64,000 nt of DNA from Kistimonas sp. bin40 (GTDB taxonomy: Bacteria; Pseudomonadota; Gammaproteobacteria; Pseudomonadales; Endozoicomonadaceae): the NCBI GenBank assembly GCA_002238585.1, contig MPMQ01000007.1, positions 24,222 through 88,221 on the forward strand. Reading direction: 5' to 3'. Below, piece by piece: positions 19,876 to 29,169 of this stretch; the first letter of the stretch is position 1; each line of letters starts with the position of its first letter. Under the pieces are notes generated by a model. It made no database searches, was not told where the DNA came from, and saw only the letters and a list, made by a program, of their open reading frames with translations. Made by a program: the position numbers and the translations under genes.

Positions 19876-21486
19876 TCACCAGCGTAGCAGCTGGAGCACA
19901 TCACGCGCCTGCTCATTGGCTTGCACCACCGTGGCAATACTGGCTTGCTTGAGAATTTGTAGCCGGGTCATTTCCGCCACCTCGCTGGCATAGTCGGCGT
20001 CCACAAGCCGACCGCGAGATGCGCTCATATTCTGGCGAATGTTCTGCAGGTTATAGACCGTATGTTCCACCCGATTCTGCATGGCACCCATGCAACCACG
20101 CTGGGTATCCACAAAGTTAATAGCATAATCCAGCACGGCAATGGCTTGCTGCGCACTTTCAGCATTCAGCACAGTAAGTTCTCTCAGCGAAAGAACGCCA
20201 GCCTCTCCAGTCAAAGCCACGTCGGCGTCCTTCCCCGTGATAGCGTCCGCCACGCTGCTCGCCACAGCCACCAGTTTCTCGGAAGTGTGGAATTCGATAT
20301 AGCCCTTGACCGTGCCAGGATCGGTAACACCCGTTGTAAAGGTCAGTGCCACTGGTGGAGTAATCTCCGATCCATCTGATTTAAAACCTGAGAGTTCAGC
20401 GGAGGCCACCATCATCGCGCTAGAATCGCTTTCCGCCACCGTGATAGTCAAGTCATCTCCAGAAGCACTCTCCAGAATCAGTGCACCACCCTCGACTATT
20501 GCACGAACTCCCAATTTCGAATCGTCGTTGATAGCCGAAGCCCATTCTTTCAAAGCGTTACTCGCAACCAGTGCCTCGCCATCCTTCACAGAAAAATCGA
20601 AAGAGTTTGTATCATTCACAGTCAGCGTAACTGTCTCACCCGGCGATGCTGCTACATCACCTGCTCCCGCCTTAGCCGTCATTACCAGCTTTGCCTTGTT
20701 TTTCGCTGTAGCCACGACTCTTTTGCCGTTATCCGCGTGGTCGTTTATAGCCTTGGCAATCGTCGTTGCGCTATCGCCTTCCTTCACCTCCACCGTAAAC
20801 GGGGAGAGGACGGGGACTTCACCGTCCAGTTCGACGACCGGGACATCCATAAAAGTCAATGTCTGCGCCACAGGCACCGCCACAGTCGTGGTCGCAACTC
20901 CACCCAAACTGAATGCCTCCCAACCCTTTACACGAACACCTTTCCCTGTGTCGGCGCAAGTCCCCATGTCCGGGGTCTTGATTCCCTCAGTCGCCATGCT
21001 GGGTACGCTCAAGCTCACTGTCTCGCAGCTATTGGCTCCTACCTGAAAGCTTTTGCCCTCGTAACTGCCATCCAGCAACTTGTTGGCACCGAAGCTGGTG
21101 GTTTCCGCAATACGGTCCAGTTCGGCCTTCAGCTGACTGACCTCTGCCTCCAATGCCTGCCTCTCACTCCTGCCGTTACTATCGCTGGCCGCCTGCAGGG
21201 CCAGATCGCGCATACGTTGCAAAATCTGAGTGTATTCGCCCAGTGCCCCTTCCACTGTTTGTGTCACCGACAGGCTATCACTCGCGTTACGCAGCGCTAC
21301 CGTCAGCCCGTTGATCTGGGACGTCATCCGGTTGGCTATTTGCAATCCGGCCGCATCATCGCGTGCGCTGCCAATGCGGTAGCCGGTGGACAACCGCTGC
21401 ATACTCCGCTCCAGGCCAGAAGTGGCACGCGACAGTGAAGTTTGCGCTATCAGTGACGGTGTATTGGTGTTGACTGAAAGTCCCAT
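19876..21486 (-). CDS. fliC: flagellin
   Basis: 536 residues. The D0/D1 N-terminus (SLSRATSGLERSMQRLSTGY, GSARDDAAGLQIANRM) and C-terminal D0 (QILKQASIATVVQANEQARD) are intact. The middle is a variable region with an IN-type segment. QRMRDLALQAA (residues 90-100) keeps the arginine and leucine that TLR5 contacts in Salmonella FliC, and Glu115 fits the third contact. This is the only flagellin in the window. No convincing sigma28 box was found in 21487-21716. Confidence 0.97.
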   Translation of the reverse strand: MGLSVNTNTPSLIAQTSLSRATSGLERSMQRLSTGYRIGSARDDAAGLQIANRMTSQINGLTVALRNASDSLSVTQTVEGALGEYTQILQRMRDLALQAASDSNGRSERQALEAEVSQLKAELDRIAETTSFGANKLLDGSYEGKSFQVGANSCETVSLSVPSMATEGIKTPDMGTCADTGKGVRVKGWEAFSLGGVATTTVAVPVAQTLTFMDVPVVELDGEVPVLSPFTVEVKEGDSATTIAKAINDHADNGKRVVATAKNKAKLVMTAKAGAGDVAASPGETVTLTVNDTNSFDFSVKDGEALVASNALKEWASAINDDSKLGVRAIVEGGALILESASGDDLTITVAESDSSAMMVASAELSGFKSDGSEITPPVALTFTTGVTDPGTVKGYIEFHTSEKLVAVASSVADAITGKDADVALTGEAGVLSLRELTVLNAESAQQAIAVLDYAINFVDTQRGCMGAMQNRVEHTVYNLQNIRQNMSASRGRLVDADYASEVAEMTRLQILKQASIATVVQANEQARDVLQLLRW

Positions 21487-21716
21487 CGGGACACCCCCTG
21501 CTCGTCGAGCATCTCAGCTACGCCTGGAAAGACCCGCTCGACCGTGCGCTCTGAAAGTTAAATTCCTTCAACTTCAAGTTGGCGGTCCCTGACCAACATG
21601 CGACAACAGACTTGCATCACGATTCGCGCCCATGAACAGCGAACCCTTTCCCGGCACTGCCAGGCCGCCTTCGGCTTTTTCCGAAAAACAAACGCCACCT
21701 GCTCCCGCCAGGGTCT

Positions 21717-22565
21717 TCAGGGCTCGACAGGCTCGACAAGATCCTGGCCCAGAACACGGCAGTGAATCAGGGGACCCTCCGCGAGCTTGTCTGTCTTGCG
21801 TCGTACTCTGATGATGTCTCCCTGCTTGCCTGATTCCACCGCTGTACCCGCCGCCGAGATAAGCATCTGCGACCGGACCAGCCGGATACTGACCGGCATA
21901 CCGCTTTTCACAAGCTCCGGCCTCCTGAGCAAGGCCGGCGTCAGCAGGCTATCGGGGTTGATGTACTGCCTGGCCACCAGATTGGCGAGGGCGTCCGCGC
22001 GTGTAAAAAATCCCTGCCGCAGTTTGTCAAGGGCGGTGGGCGCGGCGTAGGTTCTGGCTGAAGTCACAACATCGCCCGGGGCCAGACGTGTGCCGGCATA
22101 GAGCACTGTCAATGTCCCCTGCACGCTGGCCTTGAAACGCTGATGCCACTGACGAGCCGCAGGAGACAAGGGCGTGTCGCCCGGCAGGCACCGGGCCCTG
22201 ATCCACAGCTGACCCAGGGGCATACTGGCTTTTGTCTGGAAGCTGCAGCACTGACAGCCTTCCGGCGGGGGCGTGCAAGGTGCCGATGTGACACTGACCG
22301 GGGCCAGTTTCACCTGGCGCCAGGGCGTGCCAGCCGCACTTTTCAGCCATTGACCTATTCTTCCTGTCAACCAGACTTGAGCTTGCTCCTCCATCTGCCG
22401 GCATACCGGCGACTCTACGCTGGCCATCACAACAGCCCGCCGGCCCGGCACAAACACCAGCAGCATGCACACCAGCAGCGCAGCACCTCCGTAGATAAAA
22501 ATACAGCGACGTGCTTTTTGTGTCGCGCAAATAAAACAGGCGTCCCGCGACGCCTTTCTGGACAT
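21717..22565 (-). CDS. flgA: flagellar P-ring chaperone FlgA
   Basis: 282 residues from ATG 22565. The frame is open further but would run antisense through flgB. An N-terminal hydrophobic segment (YGGAALLVCMLLVFVPG) is followed by a periplasmic region rich in cysteines and the SAF domain (LTVLYAGTRLAPGDVVTSART). The C-terminal half, with AGTAVESGKQGDIIRVR, matches FlgA. It assists P-ring (FlgI) assembly. It is divergent from flgB, as in E. coli. Confidence 0.87.
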   Translation of the reverse strand: MSRKASRDACFICATQKARRCIFIYGGAALLVCMLLVFVPGRRAVVMASVESPVCRQMEEQAQVWLTGRIGQWLKSAAGTPWRQVKLAPVSVTSAPCTPPPEGCQCCSFQTKASMPLGQLWIRARCLPGDTPLSPAARQWHQRFKASVQGTLTVLYAGTRLAPGDVVTSARTYAAPTALDKLRQGFFTRADALANLVARQYINPDSLLTPALLRRPELVKSGMPVSIRLVRSQMLISAAGTAVESGKQGDIIRVRRKTDKLAEGPLIHCRVLGQDLVEPVEP

Positions 22566-22631
22566 GCTCTCGTTGTCGTCTACTCTCTGGCGACGATTTG
22601 CACAGGCCAGAACAGGATTGACGGGGGACTT

Positions 22632-23015
22632 ATGGCTGTATCCTTTTTCAGTGCACTGGGTGACCACCCGCAGCTGCTCGGCTTGCAGGTGCGCAGGCTG
22701 GAGGTGTACGGCGGCAACCTGGTCAATGCCGGTACGCCGGGCTACAGGGCCCGTGACTTCGACGACCGCTGGCGGAAGGAAGGGCTGGCGTTGGTCCGGA
22801 CCCGGGAAAGCCACCTTCAGGCGGCCAGCGAGGCCGGACGTGTCAGCTGGCGAGGCGAAATTCAGGCGGCGCTGGACGGCAACAGTGTGGACCTCCCTGT
22901 CGAACAGACGGCGGTTGCCCACGCGCTGTCCGAATATTCGGTCAACCTGTCCTTCATGCGTCATCATCTTTCTCTCCTGGGAATGGCTGTCAACGGCCGA
23001 GCGGGTGGAGCATGA
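22632..23015 (+). CDS. flgB: flagellar rod protein FlgB
   Basis: 127 residues from ATG 22632, preceded by GGGGG at a good distance. The frame is open much further upstream, but only this start gives a FlgB-like N-terminus (FFSALGDHPQLLGLQVRRLE) followed by GGNLVNAGTPGYRARDFD. FlgB is part of the proximal rod. It is the first gene of the flgB-L operon, which overlaps or abuts throughout. A sigma54-like site upstream has the wrong spacing. Confidence 0.92.
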   Translation: MAVSFFSALGDHPQLLGLQVRRLEVYGGNLVNAGTPGYRARDFDDRWRKEGLALVRTRESHLQAASEAGRVSWRGEIQAALDGNSVDLPVEQTAVAHALSEYSVNLSFMRHHLSLLGMAVNGRAGGA

Positions 23016-23440
23016 GTTTTCAGTCGGTATATGGTCTGGCAGGCCAGGGCATGTTTGTTCATGGTGTCCGTCTTAACACCGTGGCTTCCAATCTGGCGCA
23101 CGCTCAGGTGCCGGCTGCCAGTGCCGAGGCCGTCTACAAGCCCAAAGAGGTGGTACTGGCACCCGCCCGGGCCGCCTCCCTGGCTGGCGGTGGAGGTTCG
23201 GTGTTTGGTGTGAAGGTAGCCAGGATTGTCGACAGTGAGCAACCTGCTGTCGTACAACACCAGCCTGGACATCCGGTGTCTGATGACCAAGATCGTGTTT
23301 TCTATCCGCCGGTGGATCTGGTGTCACAGATGGCAGGCATGATCTCGGCTTCCCGTGCCTTTGATACGGCAGTGTCCCTCTTTTCCACAGGACGCCACAT
23401 GCAAGGCCGCCTGCTGGACCTGATCAATGTCAGGGGGTAA
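23012..23440 (+). CDS. flgC: flagellar rod protein FlgC
   Basis: 142 residues with the rod-family N-terminus (GLAGQGMFVHGVRLNTVASNLA) and the C-terminal VSQMAGMISASRAFDTAVSL. FlgC is a proximal-rod protein. The start overlaps flgB by four bases (ATGA). Confidence 0.92.
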   Translation: MSFQSVYGLAGQGMFVHGVRLNTVASNLAHAQVPAASAEAVYKPKEVVLAPARAASLAGGGGSVFGVKVARIVDSEQPAVVQHQPGHPVSDDQDRVFYPPVDLVSQMAGMISASRAFDTAVSLFSTGRHMQGRLLDLINVRG

Positions 23441-23443
23441 GTC

Positions 23444-24115
23444 ATGAGTACGCCCATGTCCATGAATGCACTGGCCATGGTGCCGGAGCCGCACGCCCCC
23501 GCCGGGGCCGCGCCGCCGCAGCGCGACAAGATGACATCGAAGCAGACCTTCATGAAATTGCTGGTGGCGCAGCTACGCCACCAGGACCCCCTCAATCCTG
23601 TCGAAAACACTGAGCTGGTCAGCCAGCTGGCCGCTGTCAGCAGTGTTGAGCACCTGGCCGGCATCAGGGAGATGATGGACAAGCGTGCCGATGATCACCG
23701 GCTGTCAGGTGTGGCCTTCGCCGGCAGCCTGGTCAACAAGAAGGTGGGGCTCGACGGAGACGTTTTCACGCTGACCGGCGCTCCCGCCGGGCTGGATGTG
23801 AGCTACGTCATGCCGGACAACGGTGATGCCCTGGTAGTGCGCTTGCTCGATGACACCGGCCGGCAGGTTGGTCAACACCAGGCCCGGGGGAAGCCGGGCG
23901 CGGAACAAACAAGCTCGCTGGCACGGCTGTTCGGCCGCCGTTTGCCAGCAGGCCGCTACCAGATGGTGGCGCAGGCCGCATCCGGGCAGGGGAGCGATCT
24001 GCGCCTGCATGCCCGTGTGCGCAGTGTGGACTGGCCGGAATACGGGGGCGAACCGCGCCTGGTGCTTGAGGGCACCACCCCCACTGCGCTGTCGCGTATA
24101 CGCTCAGTGCACTGA
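23444..24115 (+). CDS. flgD: flagellar hook capping protein FlgD
   Basis: 223 residues. The N-terminal signature TFMKLLVAQLRHQDPLNPVE followed by NTELVSQLAAVSSVEHL is that of FlgD, the scaffold needed to polymerise FlgE. The C-terminal part corresponds to the FlgD Ig/tudor-like domains. Three bases separate it from flgC. Confidence 0.93.
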   Translation: MSTPMSMNALAMVPEPHAPAGAAPPQRDKMTSKQTFMKLLVAQLRHQDPLNPVENTELVSQLAAVSSVEHLAGIREMMDKRADDHRLSGVAFAGSLVNKKVGLDGDVFTLTGAPAGLDVSYVMPDNGDALVVRLLDDTGRQVGQHQARGKPGAEQTSSLARLFGRRLPAGRYQMVAQAASGQGSDLRLHARVRSVDWPEYGGEPRLVLEGTTPTALSRIRSVH

Positions 24116-24155
24116 TGGTGCTACAGGCTACAAAGTCAGGAGAGGTGTCAGGACC

Positions 24156-25379
24156 ATGTCCCAGATAGGCATATCGGGTTTGAATATGGCGAAGACCAGT
24201 CTGGAAACAGCCGGTCACAACATCGCCAACGCCGAAACAGGTGGCTTCAAAAAATTCCGTGTCATTCTGAGTGACAGCTACAGCCAGACAGGGGGCTCGC
24301 ATGTCCAGATGGCGGGTGTCAGCGTGGATGGTCAGGAGCAGATGTTCTCTCAGGGCATGCTCAAATCCACCGGGAACAGCTATGACATGGCATTGAGTGG
24401 AAATGGTTTTTTTGTGTTGTCCGATGCCAGCGGAGGACAGAAGTTTTCACGTGCCGGCTATTTTCACCTCGACAAGACCGGGCGACTGGTCGACCAGCAT
24501 GGCGACCGGGTGCAGGGACTGTTCGGTGGACGTCCTGGCGATCTGCGGGTGGGGTCCTCCTTTATCGATGGCGCGCAGACCAGCAAGGCTGTTGTCACTG
24601 TCAACCTGGACAACTCGGTCTCGTATCTTGCTGACCCGGGCGGGGCCAACCGCAGCTGGGAATCCCTGCTGAGTGTCTACGACAGCCTGGGCTTTCGCCA
24701 TGATCTGTTTCTTGGCTTCACGAAGAAACCAGCCCCTCCCCAAACCGAAGCCGTGGGAGAACAATCGGACGTTGCCGATCTCTGGGAAATGCAAGTTGAC
24801 TTCAAAGGCAAGAAGCTACTCGAGTCCCCGGCCACTCTCAGCTTCAACCCGGATGACGGATCACTCAATGAGGTGAGTCCCGACCCTGTGCTGCTGAAGG
24901 TGGAAGGAAAACAGCTTGGCACCGGAGCGAAAGACCTGGAAATCGCTTTGGAGATGACGGGTTCAACCCAGCACGCTGGCGGGTTTGAAGTCACTCGCTC
25001 GCAGCAGGATGGGTCCAGTTTTGGCACTCTCACCAAAGTGACAATAGCTGACCATGGTCGCATGGAGGCGATCTACAGCAACGGCGTCCGCAAACTGCTG
25101 GGTCAGGTCGCCGTGGCGAATTTTGCCTGTGAGCAAGCCCTCCAACCCGTCGGCAACACCCACTGGCAAGCCTGTCAGGAGTCCGGAGACCCTGTGCTGA
25201 GCACCTCCGGCAAAGGCTATGCCGGTGAGGTACACGGTGCCATGGTGGAACAGTCCACTGTGGATCTGGCTGACGAGTTGCTCAACTTGCTGGTGGCCCA
25301 GCGCAACTATCAAGCCAATGCCCGCACCATAAAAGCCGAGGAAGTCATGAACCAGACACTGCTGAACCAGCAAGTCTGA
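24156..25379 (+). CDS. flgE: flagellar hook protein FlgE
   Basis: 407 residues from ATG 24156, giving MSQIGISGLNMAKTSLETA and HNIANAETGGFKKF, the hook-family N-terminus. AGG(AG)AGG-like sequence lies upstream. The frame is open further upstream but overlaps flgD. The C-terminal LNLLVAQRNYQANARTIKAE is typical. FlgE forms the hook. Confidence 0.93.
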   Translation: MSQIGISGLNMAKTSLETAGHNIANAETGGFKKFRVILSDSYSQTGGSHVQMAGVSVDGQEQMFSQGMLKSTGNSYDMALSGNGFFVLSDASGGQKFSRAGYFHLDKTGRLVDQHGDRVQGLFGGRPGDLRVGSSFIDGAQTSKAVVTVNLDNSVSYLADPGGANRSWESLLSVYDSLGFRHDLFLGFTKKPAPPQTEAVGEQSDVADLWEMQVDFKGKKLLESPATLSFNPDDGSLNEVSPDPVLLKVEGKQLGTGAKDLEIALEMTGSTQHAGGFEVTRSQQDGSSFGTLTKVTIADHGRMEAIYSNGVRKLLGQVAVANFACEQALQPVGNTHWQACQESGDPVLSTSGKGYAGEVHGAMVEQSTVDLADELLNLLVAQRNYQANARTIKAEEVMNQTLLNQQV

Positions 25380-25394
25380 TCCTGGAGGAACATC

Positions 25395-26165
25395 TTGGAC
25401 ACCGGTGTACAAATGCCCGCCCGGGCAGCTGACCAGATAGTGCGTTTGCAGGCCGTGCATGCTGCCAATTTGACTGGGCAGACGGTGCCAGGCTTCCGGG
25501 CCGAGATCGGCTGGCCCAGAAGCCTGGGCCGCTCCGAAGAGGAGAGCGCACAGCCCGCCCCGCGCTTTGCCAGTCGACAGTTGACTGATGAGGGACGCAC
25601 CCGCACCGATTTTTCCCCCGGCGCATTGCGGCTCACCGGGCGGGATCTGGATGTGGCGATAGACGGCAAGGGATGGATACTTGTGCAAAAGGAAGGCCAG
25701 GTGGCCGTGACGCGCAATGGCCAGCTCGATCAGGACGCCGACGGTCAGCTGCAGGTCGCAGGCTGGCAGGTCATGGGCGGCGGCGGTGCCCTGACACTGC
25801 CTGCCCACAGTCGGTTGAGTGTCGCCAGCGACGGCACTGTCAGCGTTATTCCGCTGGGCAGCGCGACGGAAGAGATGGTGCAGGTGGATCGTATTCGACT
25901 GGTCAACCCGGCAGAAGAACAGCTGCGCCGGGCACCGGGCGGTGTCTTTGTCAGCGATGAGGTCAATGAGGGCATGGCGGAGGCACCGGAAGTGCGGCTG
26001 CGCGCTGGCACCCTGGAAGAGTCCAACGTCGATGCCGCAGCAGAGCTGATTGCTTTCATCAGTCTGGGGCGCGCTTTTGAAATGAACGTGAAGATGATGT
26101 CGACCTACAAGGAGACATCCATCTCCGGTGACCGGCTGCTTCGACCGGATGCACAGTCCGGATGA
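25395..26165 (+). CDS. flgF: flagellar rod protein FlgF
   Basis: 256 residues from a TTG at 25395 with GGAGG six bases upstream, which fixes the start. The N-terminus (MDTGVQMPARAADQIVRLQA) is divergent from the usual MD-type FlgF but keeps ANLTGQTVPGFRAE. The C-terminal LIAFISLGRAFEMNVKMMST matches rod/hook proteins. It sits in the FlgF position before flgG. Confidence 0.85.
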   Translation: MDTGVQMPARAADQIVRLQAVHAANLTGQTVPGFRAEIGWPRSLGRSEEESAQPAPRFASRQLTDEGRTRTDFSPGALRLTGRDLDVAIDGKGWILVQKEGQVAVTRNGQLDQDADGQLQVAGWQVMGGGGALTLPAHSRLSVASDGTVSVIPLGSATEEMVQVDRIRLVNPAEEQLRRAPGGVFVSDEVNEGMAEAPEVRLRAGTLEESNVDAAAELIAFISLGRAFEMNVKMMSTYKETSISGDRLLRPDAQSG

Positions 26166-26246
26166 CGCTGACAGCAGAACAGCGGATCTGTGCCAGGAGG
26201 CGGCCCCGGAAGGGTCCGCCCGGCACTGCCCTGCTGAGGAGGGGTT

Positions 26247-27032
26247 ATGCATCCAGCACTCCTGATCAATCAAACGGGCCTGGCGGTCCAGGAACACCAT
26301 TTGATGGCGGCCGCCCATAATCTGGCCAATGTCAGCACCCACGGCTTCAAGAGAAACAGGGCTGTTGTCGTTGACCAGTTCTATCGCGAGCTGCGTGAGG
26401 CCGGCGCCCAGGCCGACGCCCAGAACCTGCTGCCTTCGGGCATGCAGCTGGGAACCGGTGCCCGGGTCGAGGGTATGCAACGACTGTTCACCATGGGCAA
26501 TGTCGAGAACACCAGCCAGGCACTGGATATGGCGATTATTGGTCCGGGCTTCTTTCAGGTACAGCAGCCTGATGGCACCTCCGCCTATACCCGCAACGGC
26601 CAGTTCCAGCTCAGTGCTGACGGCCAGCTGGTCACCGCTGCCGGTATACCTCTGGAGCCTTCCATCATTATTCCGGCCGGCAGCAGTACAGTTACAGTGT
26701 CTTCCGATGGAGTGGTCAGTGTATCCATGCCTGGCGTCGTGCAACCCCAGGTGGCCGGTCAGCTGTCGCTGGTCAACTTCACCAACCCTATGGGACTCAG
26801 GGCGATGGGCGGCAACCTGTTCGTGGAGACTGAAGCCAGCGGTTCCCCCATCGAAGGCGTCGCCGGGCTTGGCGGCATGGGGGCCCTGCGCCAGTACGCC
26901 CTGGAGAGCTCCAACGTGGAAGTGGTTGAAGAGCTGGTCAACCTGATCATGATCCAGCGCGCCTACGAGATGAACGCCCGCGCCATAGACACTTCCGACA
27001 AGATGCTGGAGTTCCTCGTGCGCCATGTCTGA
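26247..27032 (+). CDS. flgG: flagellar distal rod protein FlgG
   Basis: 261 residues, as in E. coli (260). HNLANVSTHGFKRNRAVVVD and the C-terminal LVNLIMIQRAYEMNARAIDT are diagnostic. FlgG forms the distal rod. GAGGAGG-type ribosome-binding site upstream. The 3' end overlaps flgH by eight bases. Confidence 0.95.
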   Translation: MHPALLINQTGLAVQEHHLMAAAHNLANVSTHGFKRNRAVVVDQFYRELREAGAQADAQNLLPSGMQLGTGARVEGMQRLFTMGNVENTSQALDMAIIGPGFFQVQQPDGTSAYTRNGQFQLSADGQLVTAAGIPLEPSIIIPAGSSTVTVSSDGVVSVSMPGVVQPQVAGQLSLVNFTNPMGLRAMGGNLFVETEASGSPIEGVAGLGGMGALRQYALESSNVEVVEELVNLIMIQRAYEMNARAIDTSDKMLEFLVRHV

Positions 27033-27699
27033 CTCTTGCTGGCTGCCTGCCCTGGTGGCCCTTATGCTTCTGACAGGCTGCCAGACCACCAGTCTGGAGA
27101 CGCCTGCCGGCCACGACCTGAGCGATGTGCCTGTACCCACCGCCTCGGCCGAGGAACCCGCGATCGGCAGCCTGTACTCTGAGGCCACTGCCGTCAGTTA
27201 TTTTCGCAGTCCGACCGCCTACCGGGTGGGAGACATACTGACCGTCAGCCTTGATGAGCAAACCCGCTCCAGCAAGCAGGCCGGCACCCAGCTCAACAAG
27301 AACAACAAGGTCGGCATAGAGTCTCCGACCCTGCTGGGAAAACAGCCACTGGGCACGGGTGCTGCCGTAGACATAGCGGCCGATCGTTCCTTTGCGGGCA
27401 AGGGCACCACCGGGCAGAGCAATGAGCTGTCCGGCTTCGTGACGGTCATGGTTCACGCGGTACTGGCCAACGGGCTCCTGTACGTCAAGGGCAGCAAGGT
27501 GACCCGGCTCACCCATGGGGATGAGGTCCTGTACATCAGCGGGTTTGTCCGGCCCAAGGACATACTGCCAGACAACAGGGTCTCTTCCCGGCGACTGGCC
27601 GATGCCCGCATCAGTTATACCGGGCGGGGCGAGTTTGCCGAAGCCAATATGCCAGGCTGGGTGGGCCGGATCCTGAATCACCGGCTGTTTCCCTTCTGA
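27025..27699 (+). CDS. flgH: flagellar L-ring lipoprotein FlgH
   Basis: 224 residues. A lipoprotein signal ends in LLTGC. SLYSEATAVSYFRSPTAYRV, GDILTVSLDEQTRSSKQA and the C-terminal ARISYTGRGEFAEANMPGW match FlgH. It builds the outer-membrane L ring, the bushing for the rod. Confidence 0.95.
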   Translation: MSDSCWLPALVALMLLTGCQTTSLETPAGHDLSDVPVPTASAEEPAIGSLYSEATAVSYFRSPTAYRVGDILTVSLDEQTRSSKQAGTQLNKNNKVGIESPTLLGKQPLGTGAAVDIAADRSFAGKGTTGQSNELSGFVTVMVHAVLANGLLYVKGSKVTRLTHGDEVLYISGFVRPKDILPDNRVSSRRLADARISYTGRGEFAEANMPGWVGRILNHRLFPF

Positions 27700-27739
27700 G
27701 TGCGCAGGGGCATGTCCTTGTATGTGTGGAGTCCATGTG

Positions 27740-28855
27740 ATGTATACAGGTCGGTGGATGCTGTTGTGGCTGCTGGTGTGGATGCTGGTGGCACCGCCAT
27801 CCCGGGCAGTGCGGCTGGTGGACCTGGTCAGCGAGGAAGGTGTGCGCACCAATCCGCTGGTCGGTTACGGGCTGGTGGTGGGATTGCAGGGAACCGGCGA
27901 CCAGACCCGCCAGACCCTGTTTACGGGCCAGTCCATGGTCAACATGCTGCGTCAGTTTGGCGTCCAGCTGCCCGACCAGGCTGAGCCCCGCCTCCGCAAT
28001 GTCGCAGCGGTCAGCGTCTATGCGGCCCTGCCGACCTATGCGCGCTCCGGCCAGAAGCTGGACGTGACCGTGGTTTCTATCGGTGATGCCAGAAGCCTGC
28101 GGGGCGGCAGTCTGCTGACGACTCCCTTGCGCGGGCCGGACGGGCGAGTCTATGCGCAGGCACAGGGGTCGGTGTACGTCGGCGGTGTGGCGGCGGAAGG
28201 CAAAAGCGGTACGCGCGTCAGTATCAATGTCGCGACCAGCGGCCGCATTCCGGAGGGCGCTGTTATTGAACGCGCCGTTTTCCCGAACCCCGACAAAATG
28301 GACCAGACCAGGGTTGTTCTGAATCTCAGACAAACCAGCTACCGTCAGGTCCGGGCGGTGGTACGCGGCATCAACCAGGTGCTGGGCCAGGGGACGGCCG
28401 CAGCGGTGGACGGGCGCCAGATCCTGGTGCAGACGCCTGTAGCTCCCGACCGGCGCGTTGCCTTCATGTCGGTGCTGGAAGACATCGAGGTGCCAGTGCA
28501 CGAGGGGCCTGCCCGGGTCGTGTTTGACCCCCGCACCGGCACAGTCGTCATCGGACAAAGAGTACAGGTACGACCGGTGGCCGTCAGTCACGGCAGCCTT
28601 GTGGTGTCGGTGACCGAGACCCCTGAGGTCAGCCAGCCGGGGATACTCTCGGGCGGCGAGACCCGGGTGGTGCCGCGCACCGGCATAGGCGTCAGCGAAC
28701 AACAGGGCAATGTGGTGGCACTGCCAGGCGTTGTGTCGCTGGAGGAAATCACACGCGCCCTGAACACCCTGGGTGTCACACCCAGCGAGATGATGGCCAT
28801 ACTTCAGGCCATGAAGCGGGCGGGCGCTCTTGAAGCCGAGCTGGAGATACTCTGA
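27740..28855 (+). CDS. flgI: flagellar P-ring protein FlgI
   Basis: 371 residues from ATG 27740, which has GGAG eight bases upstream and opens a clean signal peptide (WMLLWLLVWMLVAPPSRA). An in-frame ATG at 27722 is possible but less well placed. RLVDLVSEEGVRTNPLVGYG and LVVGLQGTGDQT are FlgI signatures. It forms the periplasmic P ring with FlgA's help. Overlaps flgJ by one base. Confidence 0.95.
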   Translation: MYTGRWMLLWLLVWMLVAPPSRAVRLVDLVSEEGVRTNPLVGYGLVVGLQGTGDQTRQTLFTGQSMVNMLRQFGVQLPDQAEPRLRNVAAVSVYAALPTYARSGQKLDVTVVSIGDARSLRGGSLLTTPLRGPDGRVYAQAQGSVYVGGVAAEGKSGTRVSINVATSGRIPEGAVIERAVFPNPDKMDQTRVVLNLRQTSYRQVRAVVRGINQVLGQGTAAAVDGRQILVQTPVAPDRRVAFMSVLEDIEVPVHEGPARVVFDPRTGTVVIGQRVQVRPVAVSHGSLVVSVTETPEVSQPGILSGGETRVVPRTGIGVSEQQGNVVALPGVVSLEEITRALNTLGVTPSEMMAILQAMKRAGALEAELEIL

Positions 28856-29169
28856 TGCTGTCCAGTGTTGCTGTTGCTTCCCTGGCAGGCTCTGTGCCTG
28901 ACCTGCCACCTGTCGGGCAGGGCACGGGCAAGAGCTTGTCGACCTTGGCGACCGGCCCCCTTGCACCGGCTTTTTCCGGCTATCTGGCCCAGGCCCTGTG
29001 TCAGGGCATACAGGCCTCGTCTGGCCGCCTGGCGCCTGACTCACCACTCTCACTGTCGTCTACCCTGCCCCTGGTGCAGAGTCTGCTGCCGTATCTGTCG
29101 GCATACACCGTCACGCAGAGCTCCCGATCCGATGCTGCCAGCGGCCAGACCACTGGAGGCACGCCATGA
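28855..29169 (+). CDS. flgJ: short FlgJ-like rod-binding protein
   Basis: 104 residues in the exact flgJ position (flgI-flgJ-flgK), overlapping flgI by one base and flgK by four. There is no peptidoglycan hydrolase (muramidase/NagZ-type) domain, unlike the 313-residue E. coli FlgJ; only a rod-binding-size protein remains. Sequence similarity itself is weak (PLVQSLLPYLSAYTV resembles a degenerate rod-binding helix), so the call rests mainly on position. Confidence 0.55.
   Translation: MLSSVAVASLAGSVPDLPPVGQGTGKSLSTLATGPLAPAFSGYLAQALCQGIQASSGRLAPDSPLSLSSTLPLVQSLLPYLSAYTVTQSSRSDAASGQTTGGTP

Noticed and set aside
21487..21716. Sigma28 promoter of fliC, and a GCCG-CCTT-CGGC hairpin with T-run at 21664-21680
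   Set aside because: The best sigma28-like match is too weak, and the hairpin has only four base pairs and points along the plus strand, where no gene ends.
22566..22631. Sigma54 promoter before flgB (CTGGCGACGATTTGCA)
   Set aside because: The GG and GC elements are one base too close together, so it is not a valid -24/-12 site as written.
24963..27188. 741-codon minus-strand open frame across the flg operon
   Set aside because: It is the antisense shadow of flgE, flgF and flgG, whose products are clearly recognisable.
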